This document shows, in pieces, positions 18,011-26,729 of a stretch of 64,000 nt of DNA. Position 1 is the stretch's first letter, and the number at the start of each line of letters is the position of its first letter. Under the pieces are notes generated by a model. The model was not told the DNA's origin and did no database searches. It saw nothing but the letters and a program-made list of their open reading frames with translations. The DNA comes from Clostridium homopropionicum DSM 5847 (GTDB lineage Bacteria > Bacillota > Clostridia > Clostridiales > Clostridiaceae). A program made the translations under genes and the position numbers. Where the stretch lies: assembly GCF_001263795.1 (NCBI RefSeq), contig NZ_LHUR01000013.1:1-64000 (forward strand). The letters run 5' to 3'.

Positions 18011-18648
18011 CAAATGCAATTTTAACTATTCTAATTTCATTTATCTTAGGTGGATTAATAAGCTTTACTTATATGAAAACCTGTAATAAACACATATATT
18101 CTCAGAACTTTTCATTAACCCTTGTCATTATTCCAGCAGTTGTTGCAATAATTGTCCTATTGATAGGAAGTAACATTGCAAGAGCTTTTAGTTTAGCTGG
18201 TGCCTTTTCAATAATCAAGTTCAGGAGCGCACCTGGGGATTCTAAAGATATTTCTTATGTACTATTTACAATGGCAGCAGGATTAGCCTGTGGTGTTGGA
18301 GTTTTTTCCTATGGTATTTTATTTACTGTATTTTTATGTTTATTAATGTGGGTGCTAAACTTAATAAATTTTGGAGAAATAAAAAACTCTCAGAAACTGC
18401 TTAAAATAACCATTCCAGAAGACCTAGACTATGAAAATGCTTTTGAAGAAGTTTTTGAAGAGTATACAATAGAACATCAATTAATTAAATTAAGAACAAC
18501 AGATTTGGGAAGTCTTTATCAGCTTGTATACACAGTAACTATGCCTGATAAAGTTACTCAAAAGGATTTTTTAGATGCATTGCGCTGCAGAAATGGTAAT
18601 TTGAGCATTATATTATCAATGCATTCGGAAGCTAATGGGGGCTTATAA
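17947..18648 (+). CDS. DUF4956 integral membrane protein
   Basis: A 233-residue membrane protein with about four helices between residues 20 and 140 and a cytoplasmic C-terminal domain (ITIPEDLDYENAFEEVFEEY). The segment GAFSIIKFRSAPGDSKDISYV is the hallmark of DUF4956 proteins, which are regularly encoded next to VTC-domain proteins. A channel or partner for polyphosphate or another polymer is suggested by this pairing only. RBS AAAGGAG precedes the ATG at 17947, within the 3' end of the VTC gene. Confidence 0.88.
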   Translation: MFESILNAISNTSTASASISVTNAILTILISFILGGLISFTYMKTCNKHIYSQNFSLTLVIIPAVVAIIVLLIGSNIARAFSLAGAFSIIKFRSAPGDSKDISYVLFTMAAGLACGVGVFSYGILFTVFLCLLMWVLNLINFGEIKNSQKLLKITIPEDLDYENAFEEVFEEYTIEHQLIKLRTTDLGSLYQLVYTVTMPDKVTQKDFLDALRCRNGNLSIILSMHSEANGGL

Positions 18649-18649
18649 A

Positions 18650-19639
18650 ATGCATAATAGGAAACGTATATTTACAAAAAAGAAAATAATCACATTAGTA
18701 TCGATATTAACTATTTCTACAATATCATATGCGCTGGCTTATAGGTATTTGATTGAAAGAGTTGAGGCACAGGTAACGGATAATAACACTACTACAATTG
18801 TAAGCACTAATAGTACTACAACTAATAGTAGTACTTCAAATGAAACCAATACAACTAGCAGTTCTTCTACTACGAAAGAATCCTCGGAGGCTAAGTATGA
18901 TGACTGGAGTTATAAAAGTGATGGAATAGAGATTAGTATTAAAAAAAATACTAAAGGTTCTGGAGCAGATAAAATAACTTATTATGTTGCTGATGTAAAA
19001 GTAAAAGATTCTTCATATCTTCACTCAGCTTTTGCTAAAAATGAATATGGAAGAAATATTTTAGAAACTACTTCAGACATAGCTGATAATAATGGAGCTA
19101 TCCTTGCTATAAATGGAGATTATTATGGATTCCGTAGTGATGGAGTATTAATTAGAAATGGTAAGTTGTATAGAAATGAGCCAGCTAGGACTTCAGCAGC
19201 CTTATATAGTAATGGAATCATGAAAACTTTCGAAGAGAAAGAAATATCTTCTGAAGAATTGTTAAAGAATGGTGTTATAGATACCCTTTCCTTTGGACCT
19301 GTGCTCATAAAGGATGGAAATATTGTAGACAATTCAGGGAAAATAGTTGTAGACACTAATTTTGGAAACCGTTCTATTGAAGATGCTAATCCAAGAACGG
19401 GAATAGGAATGATTGAGCCAAACCACTTTGTATTTATAGTTGTTGATGGTAGAAGTGAAGAGAGCCGAGGAATGACACTATCAGAATTTGCAGAAACCTT
19501 TAAAGAATTAGGATGTACTGAAGCATACAATCTTGATGGGGGAGGATCATCAACAATGTATTTTATGGGGAGAGTTGTGAACAATCCTTTAGGTGAAAAT
19601 AAAGAGCGAAAAATCAGTGACATACTCTATGTAAAATAA
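18650..19639 (+). CDS. Exported phosphodiester glycosidase (NAGPA-type)
   Basis: A 329-residue protein with an N-terminal membrane anchor or signal (about residues 12-32), a Ser/Thr-rich linker (residues about 45-85) and a phosphodiester glycosidase domain. Domain motifs are AINGDYYG, NPRTGIGM and NLDGGGSSTMYFMG. The family includes the enzyme that uncovers mannose-6-phosphate in animals; bacterial members are linked to exopolysaccharide or wall polymer processing. The start is placed at 18650, two bases after the DUF4956 stop, rather than 18635 within it. It should act outside the membrane, on a glycan modified by the other products of this operon. Confidence 0.85.
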   Translation: MHNRKRIFTKKKIITLVSILTISTISYALAYRYLIERVEAQVTDNNTTTIVSTNSTTTNSSTSNETNTTSSSSTTKESSEAKYDDWSYKSDGIEISIKKNTKGSGADKITYYVADVKVKDSSYLHSAFAKNEYGRNILETTSDIADNNGAILAINGDYYGFRSDGVLIRNGKLYRNEPARTSAALYSNGIMKTFEEKEISSEELLKNGVIDTLSFGPVLIKDGNIVDNSGKIVVDTNFGNRSIEDANPRTGIGMIEPNHFVFIVVDGRSEESRGMTLSEFAETFKELGCTEAYNLDGGGSSTMYFMGRVVNNPLGENKERKISDILYVK

Positions 19640-19674
19640 CAGTTATTATTAAAATAAAGTAGGTGATTATATAA

Positions 19675-20694
19675 ATGAATATATTAATTCCAGCTTACGA
19701 ACCAGATAAAAGATTAATAAAACTTATCTATGACTTAAAGTTATCCTGTGAATATAATATTATAATTGTAGATGACGGAAGCGGAATTGCTTATAGTAAT
19801 ATATTTTTGCAAGCAGAAGAACTAGGATGTACAGTACTTACACATGAAATTAATAAAGGAAAAGGTCAAGCACTTAAAACTGGGTTTAATTATTTAAAAG
19901 AAACGGGAGATGGAGAAGGGATTGTCTGTGCAGATTGCGACGGACAACATCTACCACAAGATATAATTAAAATAGCAGAATTAATTAATGAGCATCAGAA
20001 GTGTATTATTTTAGGGACTAGGCGTTTTGTTGGGAAAGTACCATTTAGAAGTCGTTTCGGGAATAGCGTAACAAGAGCTATATTTTCCTTTGCCAGTGGT
20101 GGAAAAGTTTATGATACCCAGACTGGACTTAGAGGATTTTCAAGTAGGATGCTATCATGGCTTTGTCAGATCCCAGGAGAGAGGTTTGAATATGAGATGA
20201 ACATGCTTCTAGAAGCAATGCCTTCTGGTTACAGCTTTTACGAAGTTGATATAAATACTGTTTATTTAGAAAAGAATAAGTCATCTCATTTTAACCCTGT
20301 AAAGGATTCATTCCGTGTATATCTGCCTATTTTAAAATTTAGTATGTCATCTATATTATCAGGTCTACTTGACTTTACATTATTAGGAATTTTGCAATTT
20401 TTAACTTCAGATTTGCTTTTTTCAGTAATAGGTGCAAGAGTCATTAGTGCTTTGTTTAACTATACTGTAAACCGGTTTTATGTATTCTCAAGATTTAAAA
20501 ATTTACCAATAAAAAAATCTTTATTTAGATATTTTTTAGTTGCAGTAATAGTATTACTAGCAAATTACGAAGTTATCAATATTTATTATAGTATTATTGG
20601 CCTATCTTTGTTTTTGGCTAAGATATTAACAGAAGTAACTGTATTTTTATTCAGTTTTTGGTCACAGAGAAAATTTGTTTTTAAAAATTCATGA
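19675..20694 (+). CDS. GT2 glycosyltransferase fused to a GtrA membrane domain
   Basis: A 339-residue fusion. Residues about 1-210 are a family 2 glycosyltransferase of the polyprenyl-phosphate sugar synthase type (IPAYEPD, VDDGSG, CADCDGQHLPQD as the DXD-like metal site, GTRRF, DTQTGLRGF). Residues about 220-339 are four membrane helices of a GtrA domain, which typically flips or handles lipid-linked sugar. Together they suggest that the protein makes and moves a lipid-phosphate sugar across the membrane for surface glycosylation. RBS AGGTGA. It is the last gene of the OmpR-controlled operon. Confidence 0.9.
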   Translation: MNILIPAYEPDKRLIKLIYDLKLSCEYNIIIVDDGSGIAYSNIFLQAEELGCTVLTHEINKGKGQALKTGFNYLKETGDGEGIVCADCDGQHLPQDIIKIAELINEHQKCIILGTRRFVGKVPFRSRFGNSVTRAIFSFASGGKVYDTQTGLRGFSSRMLSWLCQIPGERFEYEMNMLLEAMPSGYSFYEVDINTVYLEKNKSSHFNPVKDSFRVYLPILKFSMSSILSGLLDFTLLGILQFLTSDLLFSVIGARVISALFNYTVNRFYVFSRFKNLPIKKSLFRYFLVAVIVLLANYEVINIYYSIIGLSLFLAKILTEVTVFLFSFWSQRKFVFKNS

Positions 20695-20769
20695 GAAATT
20701 AAGATAGGGCCCATTTTAATTTATATAGGTTATTTTATTTTAAAAAAGATGATTATGTGAAGTTAATTA

Positions 20770-20822
20770 GGGTGGTACCGCAAAATTTTGCCCCTTGAGT
20801 TTAATTACTCAAGGGTTTTTTA
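20770..20822 (+). promoter_or_regulatory. Truncated T-box: antiterminator core and terminator only
   Basis: GGGTGGTACCGC (20770-20781) is the T-box core, followed by a terminator stem (CCCTTGAGT with ACTCAAGGG, 792-815 of the 20 kb block) and a T-run. The 75 bases upstream, back to the GT2 stop, are too short for Stem I and the specifier loop, and no such structure is seen. The leader therefore cannot read a tRNA and is a remnant, matching the broken gene after it. Confidence 0.8.
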
Positions 20823-20857
20823 TTTATTGAAAAATAACCAAAAAGGAGATTGAAAAC

Positions 20858-21465
20858 ATGGAAAGAATAATGATAAATGAATTGAAAAATTATATAGGTA
20901 AAAAGGTTCAAATCAAAGGATGGCTTTGCCATTCAAGAAAACTTAAAAATATTACTTTTATTATACTAAGGGATAGAACTGGACTAGTACAATGTGTAAT
21001 TGAGAATAAATATATGGATATTATTAGAAATTAATTTAGATACTATGCTAAATAATAGAGTTTTAAGTTTACGACATGAAAAAATCAACTCAATATTTAA
21101 AATTCAAAATATCATAGTGCAAGGCTTCAGAAGCTTCTTAATCAAAGAAGGGTTTACAGAAATATTTACTCCTAAAATAGTAGCTGAGGGAGCTGAAGGT
21201 GGTACAGAACTTATTGTTTAGGGGTATTGAGATTACAACAGGTGGTCAAAGAATTCATGAGTATGATATGTTGATTAATAATATAAAGTACAAAGGACTA
21301 TCACCTGAAAAATATGAAAGCTATACTTCAATATTTAAATATGGGATGCCTCCTCATGGTGGTCTAGCAATTAGACTTGAGAGAATAACTGCACAGTTAA
21401 TAGGACTTGAAAATGTCAGAGAGGCATCATTAATACCAAGAGATAGAACAAGATTAATCCCGTAA
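20858..21465 (+). pseudogene. Decayed aspartyl/asparaginyl-tRNA synthetase (AspS2-like)
   Basis: Three disconnected pieces of one class II synthetase are visible. From the ATG at 20858 (good RBS AAGGAG) the anticodon-binding OB fold can be read (GWLCHSRKLKNITFI, DRTGLVQCVIE) to a stop near 21033. A second frame carries the linker and motif 1 region (LRHEKINSIFKIQNIIVQGFRSFLIKEGFTEIFTPKI). A third frame ends with motif 3 (GLAIRLERITAQLIGLENVREASL, then PRDRTRL). About 200 residues including motif 2 are missing, against a normal length near 430. Both frameshifts and a large deletion are present, so the gene is dead. It was probably an extra, T-box-controlled copy. Confidence 0.85.
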
Positions 21466-21499
21466 TAATTAGAATATAAGCTTGAAAAATACTACCCTA

Positions 21500-21528
21500 T
21501 TGACAAGGGTTATGGAGTAATCTATAAT
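21500..21528 (+). promoter_or_regulatory. Consensus sigma-A promoter of the TetR operon
   Basis: TTGACA (21500-21505), a 17-base spacer and TATAAT (21523-21528) match the vegetative consensus at every position. Such a strong promoter usually needs tight repression, and a palindrome follows immediately. Confidence 0.9.
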
Positions 21529-21530
21529 AA

Positions 21531-21547
21531 ATTAAACAGTGTTTAAT
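21531..21547. promoter_or_regulatory. Palindromic TetR operator
   Basis: ATTAAACAGTGTTTAAT is a perfect 17-bp palindrome centred on G21539, starting two bases after the -10 box and about 35 bases before the TTG start of the TetR gene. This position would block transcription initiation, so autorepression is likely. Confidence 0.75.
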
Positions 21548-21581
21548 AATTAAATTATGTTTAAAAGAAAGGGTTATTTAC

Positions 21582-22199
21582 TTGAGCAGAGAACGTCAAT
21601 TAAAAAAGCAAGAAGAAATTAGAAAAATAATCTTAGAAGCTGCAAGAAATATAATATTGAAAGAAGGTATCCAAGGACTATCTATAAGAAAAATAACCAA
21701 CGCCATAGAGTATTCTCCAGCAATTGTATATCATTACTTTAAGGATAAAAACCAGATAGTTGAATCAATAGCAACTGAGGGATACGAAAAAATATTAGCA
21801 GCAATTAGGTCGGTGAAAGTAGATGAGAATAGCCCAGAGAAAGAAATAGAAGAAGTATTTAGAAAATATATAGAAGCATCTCTTTTACATCCTGATGAAT
21901 ACAAGGCCTTCATGCTTTGTGAGGATAGTACTGTTTTAACAAAGACTTGTATCCTAGAAAGAGGAATAAGTGAAAAAAGCCAGACTATGAAGTTGTTAGA
22001 TAGCTGCATAAAAAAAGGGATAGAGCAAGGAATTTTTGAACCTTATAATGAAGAACTGACCGCACAAATTATTTGGACTTCAACCTTTGGACTCATAATA
22101 AAGATTATATTGGAAAAGGATATTTCTCAAGAACAGATTAATAGACTGATAGACCATCATTTCAATATATTGTTCAGAGGTATTATAAAAAGGAAGTAA
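21582..22199 (+). CDS. TetR/AcrR-family repressor
   Basis: A 205-residue regulator. The N-terminal helix-turn-helix reads LSIRKITNAIEYSPAIVYHYFKDKNQIVE, typical of TetR proteins; the C-terminal half is the variable ligand-binding and dimer domain. The start codon is TTG at 21582, supported by AAAGAAAGGG upstream. It is the first gene of a three-gene operon with a flavodoxin and an FMN-binding protein, under a perfect consensus promoter overlapped by a palindrome. The inducer is unknown; a redox-active or flavin-related compound would fit the operon content. Confidence 0.92.
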   Translation: MSRERQLKKQEEIRKIILEAARNIILKEGIQGLSIRKITNAIEYSPAIVYHYFKDKNQIVESIATEGYEKILAAIRSVKVDENSPEKEIEEVFRKYIEASLLHPDEYKAFMLCEDSTVLTKTCILERGISEKSQTMKLLDSCIKKGIEQGIFEPYNEELTAQIIWTSTFGLIIKIILEKDISQEQINRLIDHHFNILFRGIIKRK

Positions 22200-22232
22200 T
22201 CTTTTGGTATAAAAGGTAGGAGGTATTAAAAA

Positions 22233-22736
22233 ATGAGGAATTTAATATTATATGCAACTAAACATGGTTGTACAAAAAAATGTGCTGCAATACTATCCCA
22301 AAAACTAGATGGAGAGGTTGACTTGTTTGATTTAAAGGAAATAAAAGGAGTTAATTATGACCAATATGATAAGGTGATTATTGGAGGATCAATTTATGCT
22401 GGAAGAATTCAAAAAGAGGTAAGCCGGTTTTGTATAGAAAATATAGATAAATTAAAAGAGAAAAAGCTAGGGCTTTTTATATGCTGCATGAATGAAAGTA
22501 TAAAAGAAACACAAATAAATACCTCCTTTCCAGAAGAATTACTAAATTCAGCAGTTGTTAAAGACAGCTTTGGAGGAGAATTTAATTTTGATCATATGAA
22601 TTTTATGGAGAAAACCATAGTTAAGATGATTTCAAAGAGCGACCCGAATCTTCCAAAGGTAGATGGAAAAGAAAATATTTCGAAGCTTTCAGAAGACAGT
22701 ATTAATAAATTTGCTGAGAAGATCAATAAGGCTTAA
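22233..22736 (+). CDS. Flavodoxin-domain protein (HemG-like)
   Basis: A 167-residue flavodoxin-fold protein. The FMN phosphate loop is ATKHGCTKKCA at residues about 8-18, and the second loop is IGGSIYAGRI, as in the menaquinone-dependent protoporphyrinogen dehydrogenase (HemG) branch of flavodoxins. A haem role is unlikely to be provable from sequence alone: many anaerobes carry such proteins as general electron carriers. RBS GTAGGAGG. It lies between the TetR gene and an FMN_bind protein, suggesting an inducible flavin electron-transfer pair. Confidence 0.88.
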   Translation: MRNLILYATKHGCTKKCAAILSQKLDGEVDLFDLKEIKGVNYDQYDKVIIGGSIYAGRIQKEVSRFCIENIDKLKEKKLGLFICCMNESIKETQINTSFPEELLNSAVVKDSFGGEFNFDHMNFMEKTIVKMISKSDPNLPKVDGKENISKLSEDSINKFAEKINKA

Positions 22737-22779
22737 GTTTAAATATTTAAGAAGATTTTTATAAAAGGGAGATAATTAA

Positions 22780-23166
22780 ATGAAATCTTTTTTTAAAATA
22801 CTATTTTCTATAATTATTATTTTTATATTGATTTCTGGAGCTGGGTTATTTTATCTTTCAAGAGGCCTCGAGGATGGCAGAGAGCTGAAAATAAATAATG
22901 TAAAATTATCTCAAGTAAATGATGGAATATATAGTGGAGAATATAACTCTGGAAGATGGTCAAATAGTGTAGAAGTTACAATAAAAAATCATAAGATTAC
23001 TAAAATAAATGTAGTTAAGGATGTTACTTTTTCAAAGAAAGATGTAACTGAAGAGCTCATCACTAAGATAATTAAAAATCAAAATACAAATGTAGACGTG
23101 GTTTCTGGTTCAACAGTAACCTGTAAGGCTTATCTTAAAGCCATTGAAAATGCCTTAAAAAAATAA
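22780..23166 (+). CDS. Membrane-anchored FMN-binding domain protein
   Basis: A 128-residue protein with one N-terminal membrane helix (about residues 6-28) and an FMN_bind domain (residues about 40-128). The covalent-flavin attachment motif appears as SGSTVTCKA near the C-terminus, close to the usual S(G/T)ATxxS/T pattern of RnfG/NqrC-like proteins, so a threonine-linked FMN is plausible. It would face the outside of the membrane. It is the third gene of the TetR operon, co-transcribed with a cytoplasmic flavodoxin; the two are not obviously able to meet across the membrane. Confidence 0.82.
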   Translation: MKSFFKILFSIIIIFILISGAGLFYLSRGLEDGRELKINNVKLSQVNDGIYSGEYNSGRWSNSVEVTIKNHKITKINVVKDVTFSKKDVTEELITKIIKNQNTNVDVVSGSTVTCKAYLKAIENALKK

Positions 23167-23293
23167 TAATATAGTTTAGATATACCATTCATATGTTTTA
23201 GCTGTTAAAAATTTTGTCATAATTAATCTAGTACAAGTACTTCAAATAGGGATGTTAAAGTTAATAAGTTAATATAAGAATAAAGCATGTTAA

Positions 23294-23330
23294 AAACCAC
23301 CAACTTCAATTAAAAAGTTGGTGGTTTTAG
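23294..23330. terminator. Bidirectional terminator
   Basis: AAACCACCAACTT (23294-23306) pairs with AAGTTGGTGGTTT (23315-23327) around an 8-base loop. It separates the TetR operon from the convergent FecR-domain gene. Confidence 0.9.
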
Positions 23331-26300
23331 CTATTGTGCTGTAATTATTTCCGACAATGGACTTGTATTTCCGTTAAAGTCACTAAAGTATATTTTGTAA
23401 GTTGATCCAGTAGTACCATTGATATCACCTAAACTAAAGATAAGAGGACCAGTACCAGGTACATCACTAGGGTTAAGAACAAGTTCATAACATTTTTCAT
23501 GATTACTAGAATTAACAATAGTAATTTTATAATATTCATATGATTCTAGATTGTTTATGGTAATGCTGTCTTCATTTTCAGCTGTTCCAAAGTTTAATTG
23601 AATATCATTAATATTTGGTGTATCCATTACCATTACCTCATCTGACAATTCACTTTCATTGCCGAATTCATCAATTAACTGAACTTGAATCTTATCTCCA
23701 CTAGCTAAGCCAGTAGCTATAGGTATATAGGTATCATAATTTTTCTGAATATTACTAGAGGTGATTAAAGTTCCGTTAATGAATATATTTATAGAACCTT
23801 TGTAATTACTATTGAGACTTATTTCTCCTTTATTCCCTAATACAGTAAAGCGATTGTAATAAATATGATTATACATTTTACTAGGTACTTGAACTACATC
23901 GGATTTAGCAGAAATATTTCCATCTTCATTTAATATAGCAACCGCTATGGTATCATAAGAATCTATGCCATCATCAATGCTTATATCAAGGCTTCCGTTT
24001 TCAGGTATGGATACAGGCGATAACATATTTGCATTTTTGATTACAGCGGCGAATATTCCATCTATAGATTTAATTTTTACCTTTTTCTCCGAGGCTGATA
24101 AGATAAACCTGATATTTTCAGCATTAGAGTTTGAATTTTTAGGTTTAACTTCATCATAGGTTACTATACCATCTGCAACCCAAGGTGATTTCATTTGTCC
24201 ATTGACAAATCTATAATATACTGTATCACCAGAGGTAGTGCTTGCATCTGCAAGAAAAGGAGTTAAAGGTAGAGTTCCTTGATATAATTGGTAAAGCTCG
24301 TATTCAGCATCTGCGGTATCACTTGGAATTCCCGATTTTGTAGTTATAACTTCCAATTTTTCGTAATAATAAGGGAAATCATTTCCTATAATTACCACAT
24401 TTTTCACTTCTGGATTACTGTTGTCAAAGCTTAAATTTTCTACCGGAGGAACAAGTACAGATACCATTTCAGGAGTTAAATGTATTGAAGCATATTTTTT
24501 TACTTTTCCTTCATTATCAGTAGCTAGCAATAAAAGATCTTGGTAAGGTAATGCTTCAATATCTTCTCCTTGTGTATAATCTATTGCACCATCAATAATT
24601 CTGTCATAAGTAATAGTGTCATAATAATAATTATTATAATCAAAAACTTTTACCTGCCACTTAGTAGCTTCAGGGATATCATTTATATTTTTTAGAGTTT
24701 CAATTTTAGTAGTTCCATAGCTGGAACCTCCGGTGCCTGGCACCGGAGAAGAGTACTCAGTATCTATTGTTAGCTGTTCAGCTGGTTGTGCATGTATTAC
24801 AAAAGGCATAGAAGGAACAGTTAAATTTGAAGATACAAGTTCTCCAGGAATTATTAGGATAACCCATTGGTTTTTATCTATATTGTAATTAGGTTCGGCT
24901 GCAATGGTTAGATCAAGAGTATTGTCATTAACAAGAGTAGCAGTAAATCCATCTCTTAATTTAGACCACTGATCATAGTTGCTATCTGTATAAAAGCTAT
25001 CATATAGTTTGTTTAGCTTAGAAGTATCACTTACAATGTCTTCAACCCAATTCCCTTGTTCAGTTCCTAAGGTAATTGTAAGGATAGCTTCATCACTATT
25101 GAGTGTATTTTCACATAGGTTTTCTATACCGGAAATCGTAGGAATGTACCCATTACCATCATCTATTATCTTCCCAATTATAACATCATTATTTATATTT
25201 CCATAAATGTCTTTTATGACATCTTGATTAAATTGAACCTCGATAGTACCTTGAGAATATACAGAAATAGGGTGTTCTAAGTATAGTGCTAAAAACGGAT
25301 TATTTGACATATTATCAGAGTAACTCCATTGTACTTCATCAACATTAACATCTTCAGTAGTTTCATAATCAATTATTTTTATACTAGAATTTAAAAGTAA
25401 AGTACTTGGAGTGGTTATTGCTAAGGTATCTGCATGTAAAGATTCATTAAATTGTATAATAATAGCATCTTCTGAAGTTAAGAAACTATTTAAAATGGTT
25501 CCAACAGGAGGAGTAGTGTCATAGCTAGATACTTTAGCAGTTAATACACAATTAACTGGCTGACCTTTTAAAAACCCAGTAGTAGCTATAGGTGTAACTT
25601 CAAAGAATATATACTTGTCTAAATCTGATTCAGTTAAAGTGTAATTTAAAGAAGTAGCATCTTCAATTTCAGCTTTATCTAAGCCATCAACACTAGATCC
25701 TCTGTACCATTTAAATGTAGAGGTTCCTTCAATATCATTATCCCTGTCAGAGTAGGTATACATTCCAGTAAGAGTATTACCAACCTTAGAATCGCCACTA
25801 ATAGATAAATTTATTGCTACTGGTGCAGAATTAGGTATTGGATCAGGAGGTGGAGTATATCCCGTATCATTATTTGCTGGGATTTCAGGAGCTACCACAG
25901 GATCATAGCTGATTTGTGGTGGTGTTTTTGGCTCATTTTCAGTATTTGGTTTATCCTTCTCTTTTTGATCTTCTTCTATTTTTTTCTCTTCAATTATCTT
26001 ATCTAGTTTATTAAGTAATTCTGGGTCGGACTCAGTTACACTATTTTTATAAGATTCAAGCACAAATGAGTTAAGATTTTCTAATTTTAATGGTTGCTGA
26101 ATAATATCATCTTTATTTTGTATTGTATCATCAACTTTTAAGTGCTGATCTTTTTCTAAAACCTTTTCTACTTTTTCTATATTAGGAGCACCATCTGGTT
26201 GAGCAGTTGGAATGTAGGTTTCTGCAAAAACTGTACCTTCCAATACAGCTATTTCAGATTGTCCTTCTTCTTGAGATACATAAAATTTAGTTCCACGGAC

Positions 26301-26726
26301 TCCTGCGATGGTTGTTGAAGTTTTAATTTGAAATTTAGAGTCTTTATTTAATTTTGTTTTTACATTTGCCCATACTTTACCTGCTTGCAAGGTGAAACTA
26401 GACTTACTAGAGTTTTTAGATATTTCTTTTGAAAGCTCAGTAATACTAAGCTGAGTATTGTCACCGACAGTTACTTCTTTGTCTGAATCGATGTCAAGGG
26501 TGGCAGAGGATTTTTTGCCTGTAATTATTGTGTCACCTTTTTTTAAACGCATTCCTTTAAAGGCTGAGATTTTTTTCTCTCCACCAGATTTTTTTACATA
26601 TACACTTCCTTTGTAGCTTGATATAGTTGCAACTGAGGCTTCAGCAAAGGCAGTTACTGAAAAACAATTAAATATTAAGGAAAATAATAAAAAGAATTTT
26701 ATAATATTTTTATAGGTTTTCTTCAT
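23331..26726 (-). CDS. Large surface protein with FecR domain and Ig-like regions
   Basis: A 1131-residue secreted protein. The signal peptide ends near AFAEA (residue about 29). A FecR domain spans about 33-160 (GSVYVKKSGGEKK, KKGDTIITGKKS, VGDNTQLSI, TSTTIAGVRGTKFYVS). A charged, helical, Lys/Glu-rich linker and a Pro-rich stretch (about 235-300) follow, then several Ig-like or Big-type beta domains, including one with SYDTTPPVGTILNSFL like the SbsA Ig fold. No LPXTG motif is seen. It is 3 bases downstream of the CHASE2 cyclase, so both come from one transcript. FecR domains next to CHASE2 cyclases are a recurrent bacterial pair of unknown mechanism. Confidence 0.85.
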   Translation of the reverse strand: MKKTYKNIIKFFLLFSLIFNCFSVTAFAEASVATISSYKGSVYVKKSGGEKKISAFKGMRLKKGDTIITGKKSSATLDIDSDKEVTVGDNTQLSITELSKEISKNSSKSSFTLQAGKVWANVKTKLNKDSKFQIKTSTTIAGVRGTKFYVSQEEGQSEIAVLEGTVFAETYIPTAQPDGAPNIEKVEKVLEKDQHLKVDDTIQNKDDIIQQPLKLENLNSFVLESYKNSVTESDPELLNKLDKIIEEKKIEEDQKEKDKPNTENEPKTPPQISYDPVVAPEIPANNDTGYTPPPDPIPNSAPVAINLSISGDSKVGNTLTGMYTYSDRDNDIEGTSTFKWYRGSSVDGLDKAEIEDATSLNYTLTESDLDKYIFFEVTPIATTGFLKGQPVNCVLTAKVSSYDTTPPVGTILNSFLTSEDAIIIQFNESLHADTLAITTPSTLLLNSSIKIIDYETTEDVNVDEVQWSYSDNMSNNPFLALYLEHPISVYSQGTIEVQFNQDVIKDIYGNINNDVIIGKIIDDGNGYIPTISGIENLCENTLNSDEAILTITLGTEQGNWVEDIVSDTSKLNKLYDSFYTDSNYDQWSKLRDGFTATLVNDNTLDLTIAAEPNYNIDKNQWVILIIPGELVSSNLTVPSMPFVIHAQPAEQLTIDTEYSSPVPGTGGSSYGTTKIETLKNINDIPEATKWQVKVFDYNNYYYDTITYDRIIDGAIDYTQGEDIEALPYQDLLLLATDNEGKVKKYASIHLTPEMVSVLVPPVENLSFDNSNPEVKNVVIIGNDFPYYYEKLEVITTKSGIPSDTADAEYELYQLYQGTLPLTPFLADASTTSGDTVYYRFVNGQMKSPWVADGIVTYDEVKPKNSNSNAENIRFILSASEKKVKIKSIDGIFAAVIKNANMLSPVSIPENGSLDISIDDGIDSYDTIAVAILNEDGNISAKSDVVQVPSKMYNHIYYNRFTVLGNKGEISLNSNYKGSINIFINGTLITSSNIQKNYDTYIPIATGLASGDKIQVQLIDEFGNESELSDEVMVMDTPNINDIQLNFGTAENEDSITINNLESYEYYKITIVNSSNHEKCYELVLNPSDVPGTGPLIFSLGDINGTTGSTYKIYFSDFNGNTSPLSEIITAQ

Positions 26727-26729
26727 TAT

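Noticed and set aside
21000-21221. A 73-codon frame as a small gene of its own
   Set aside because: It encodes the middle of a class II synthetase and is part of the pseudogene.
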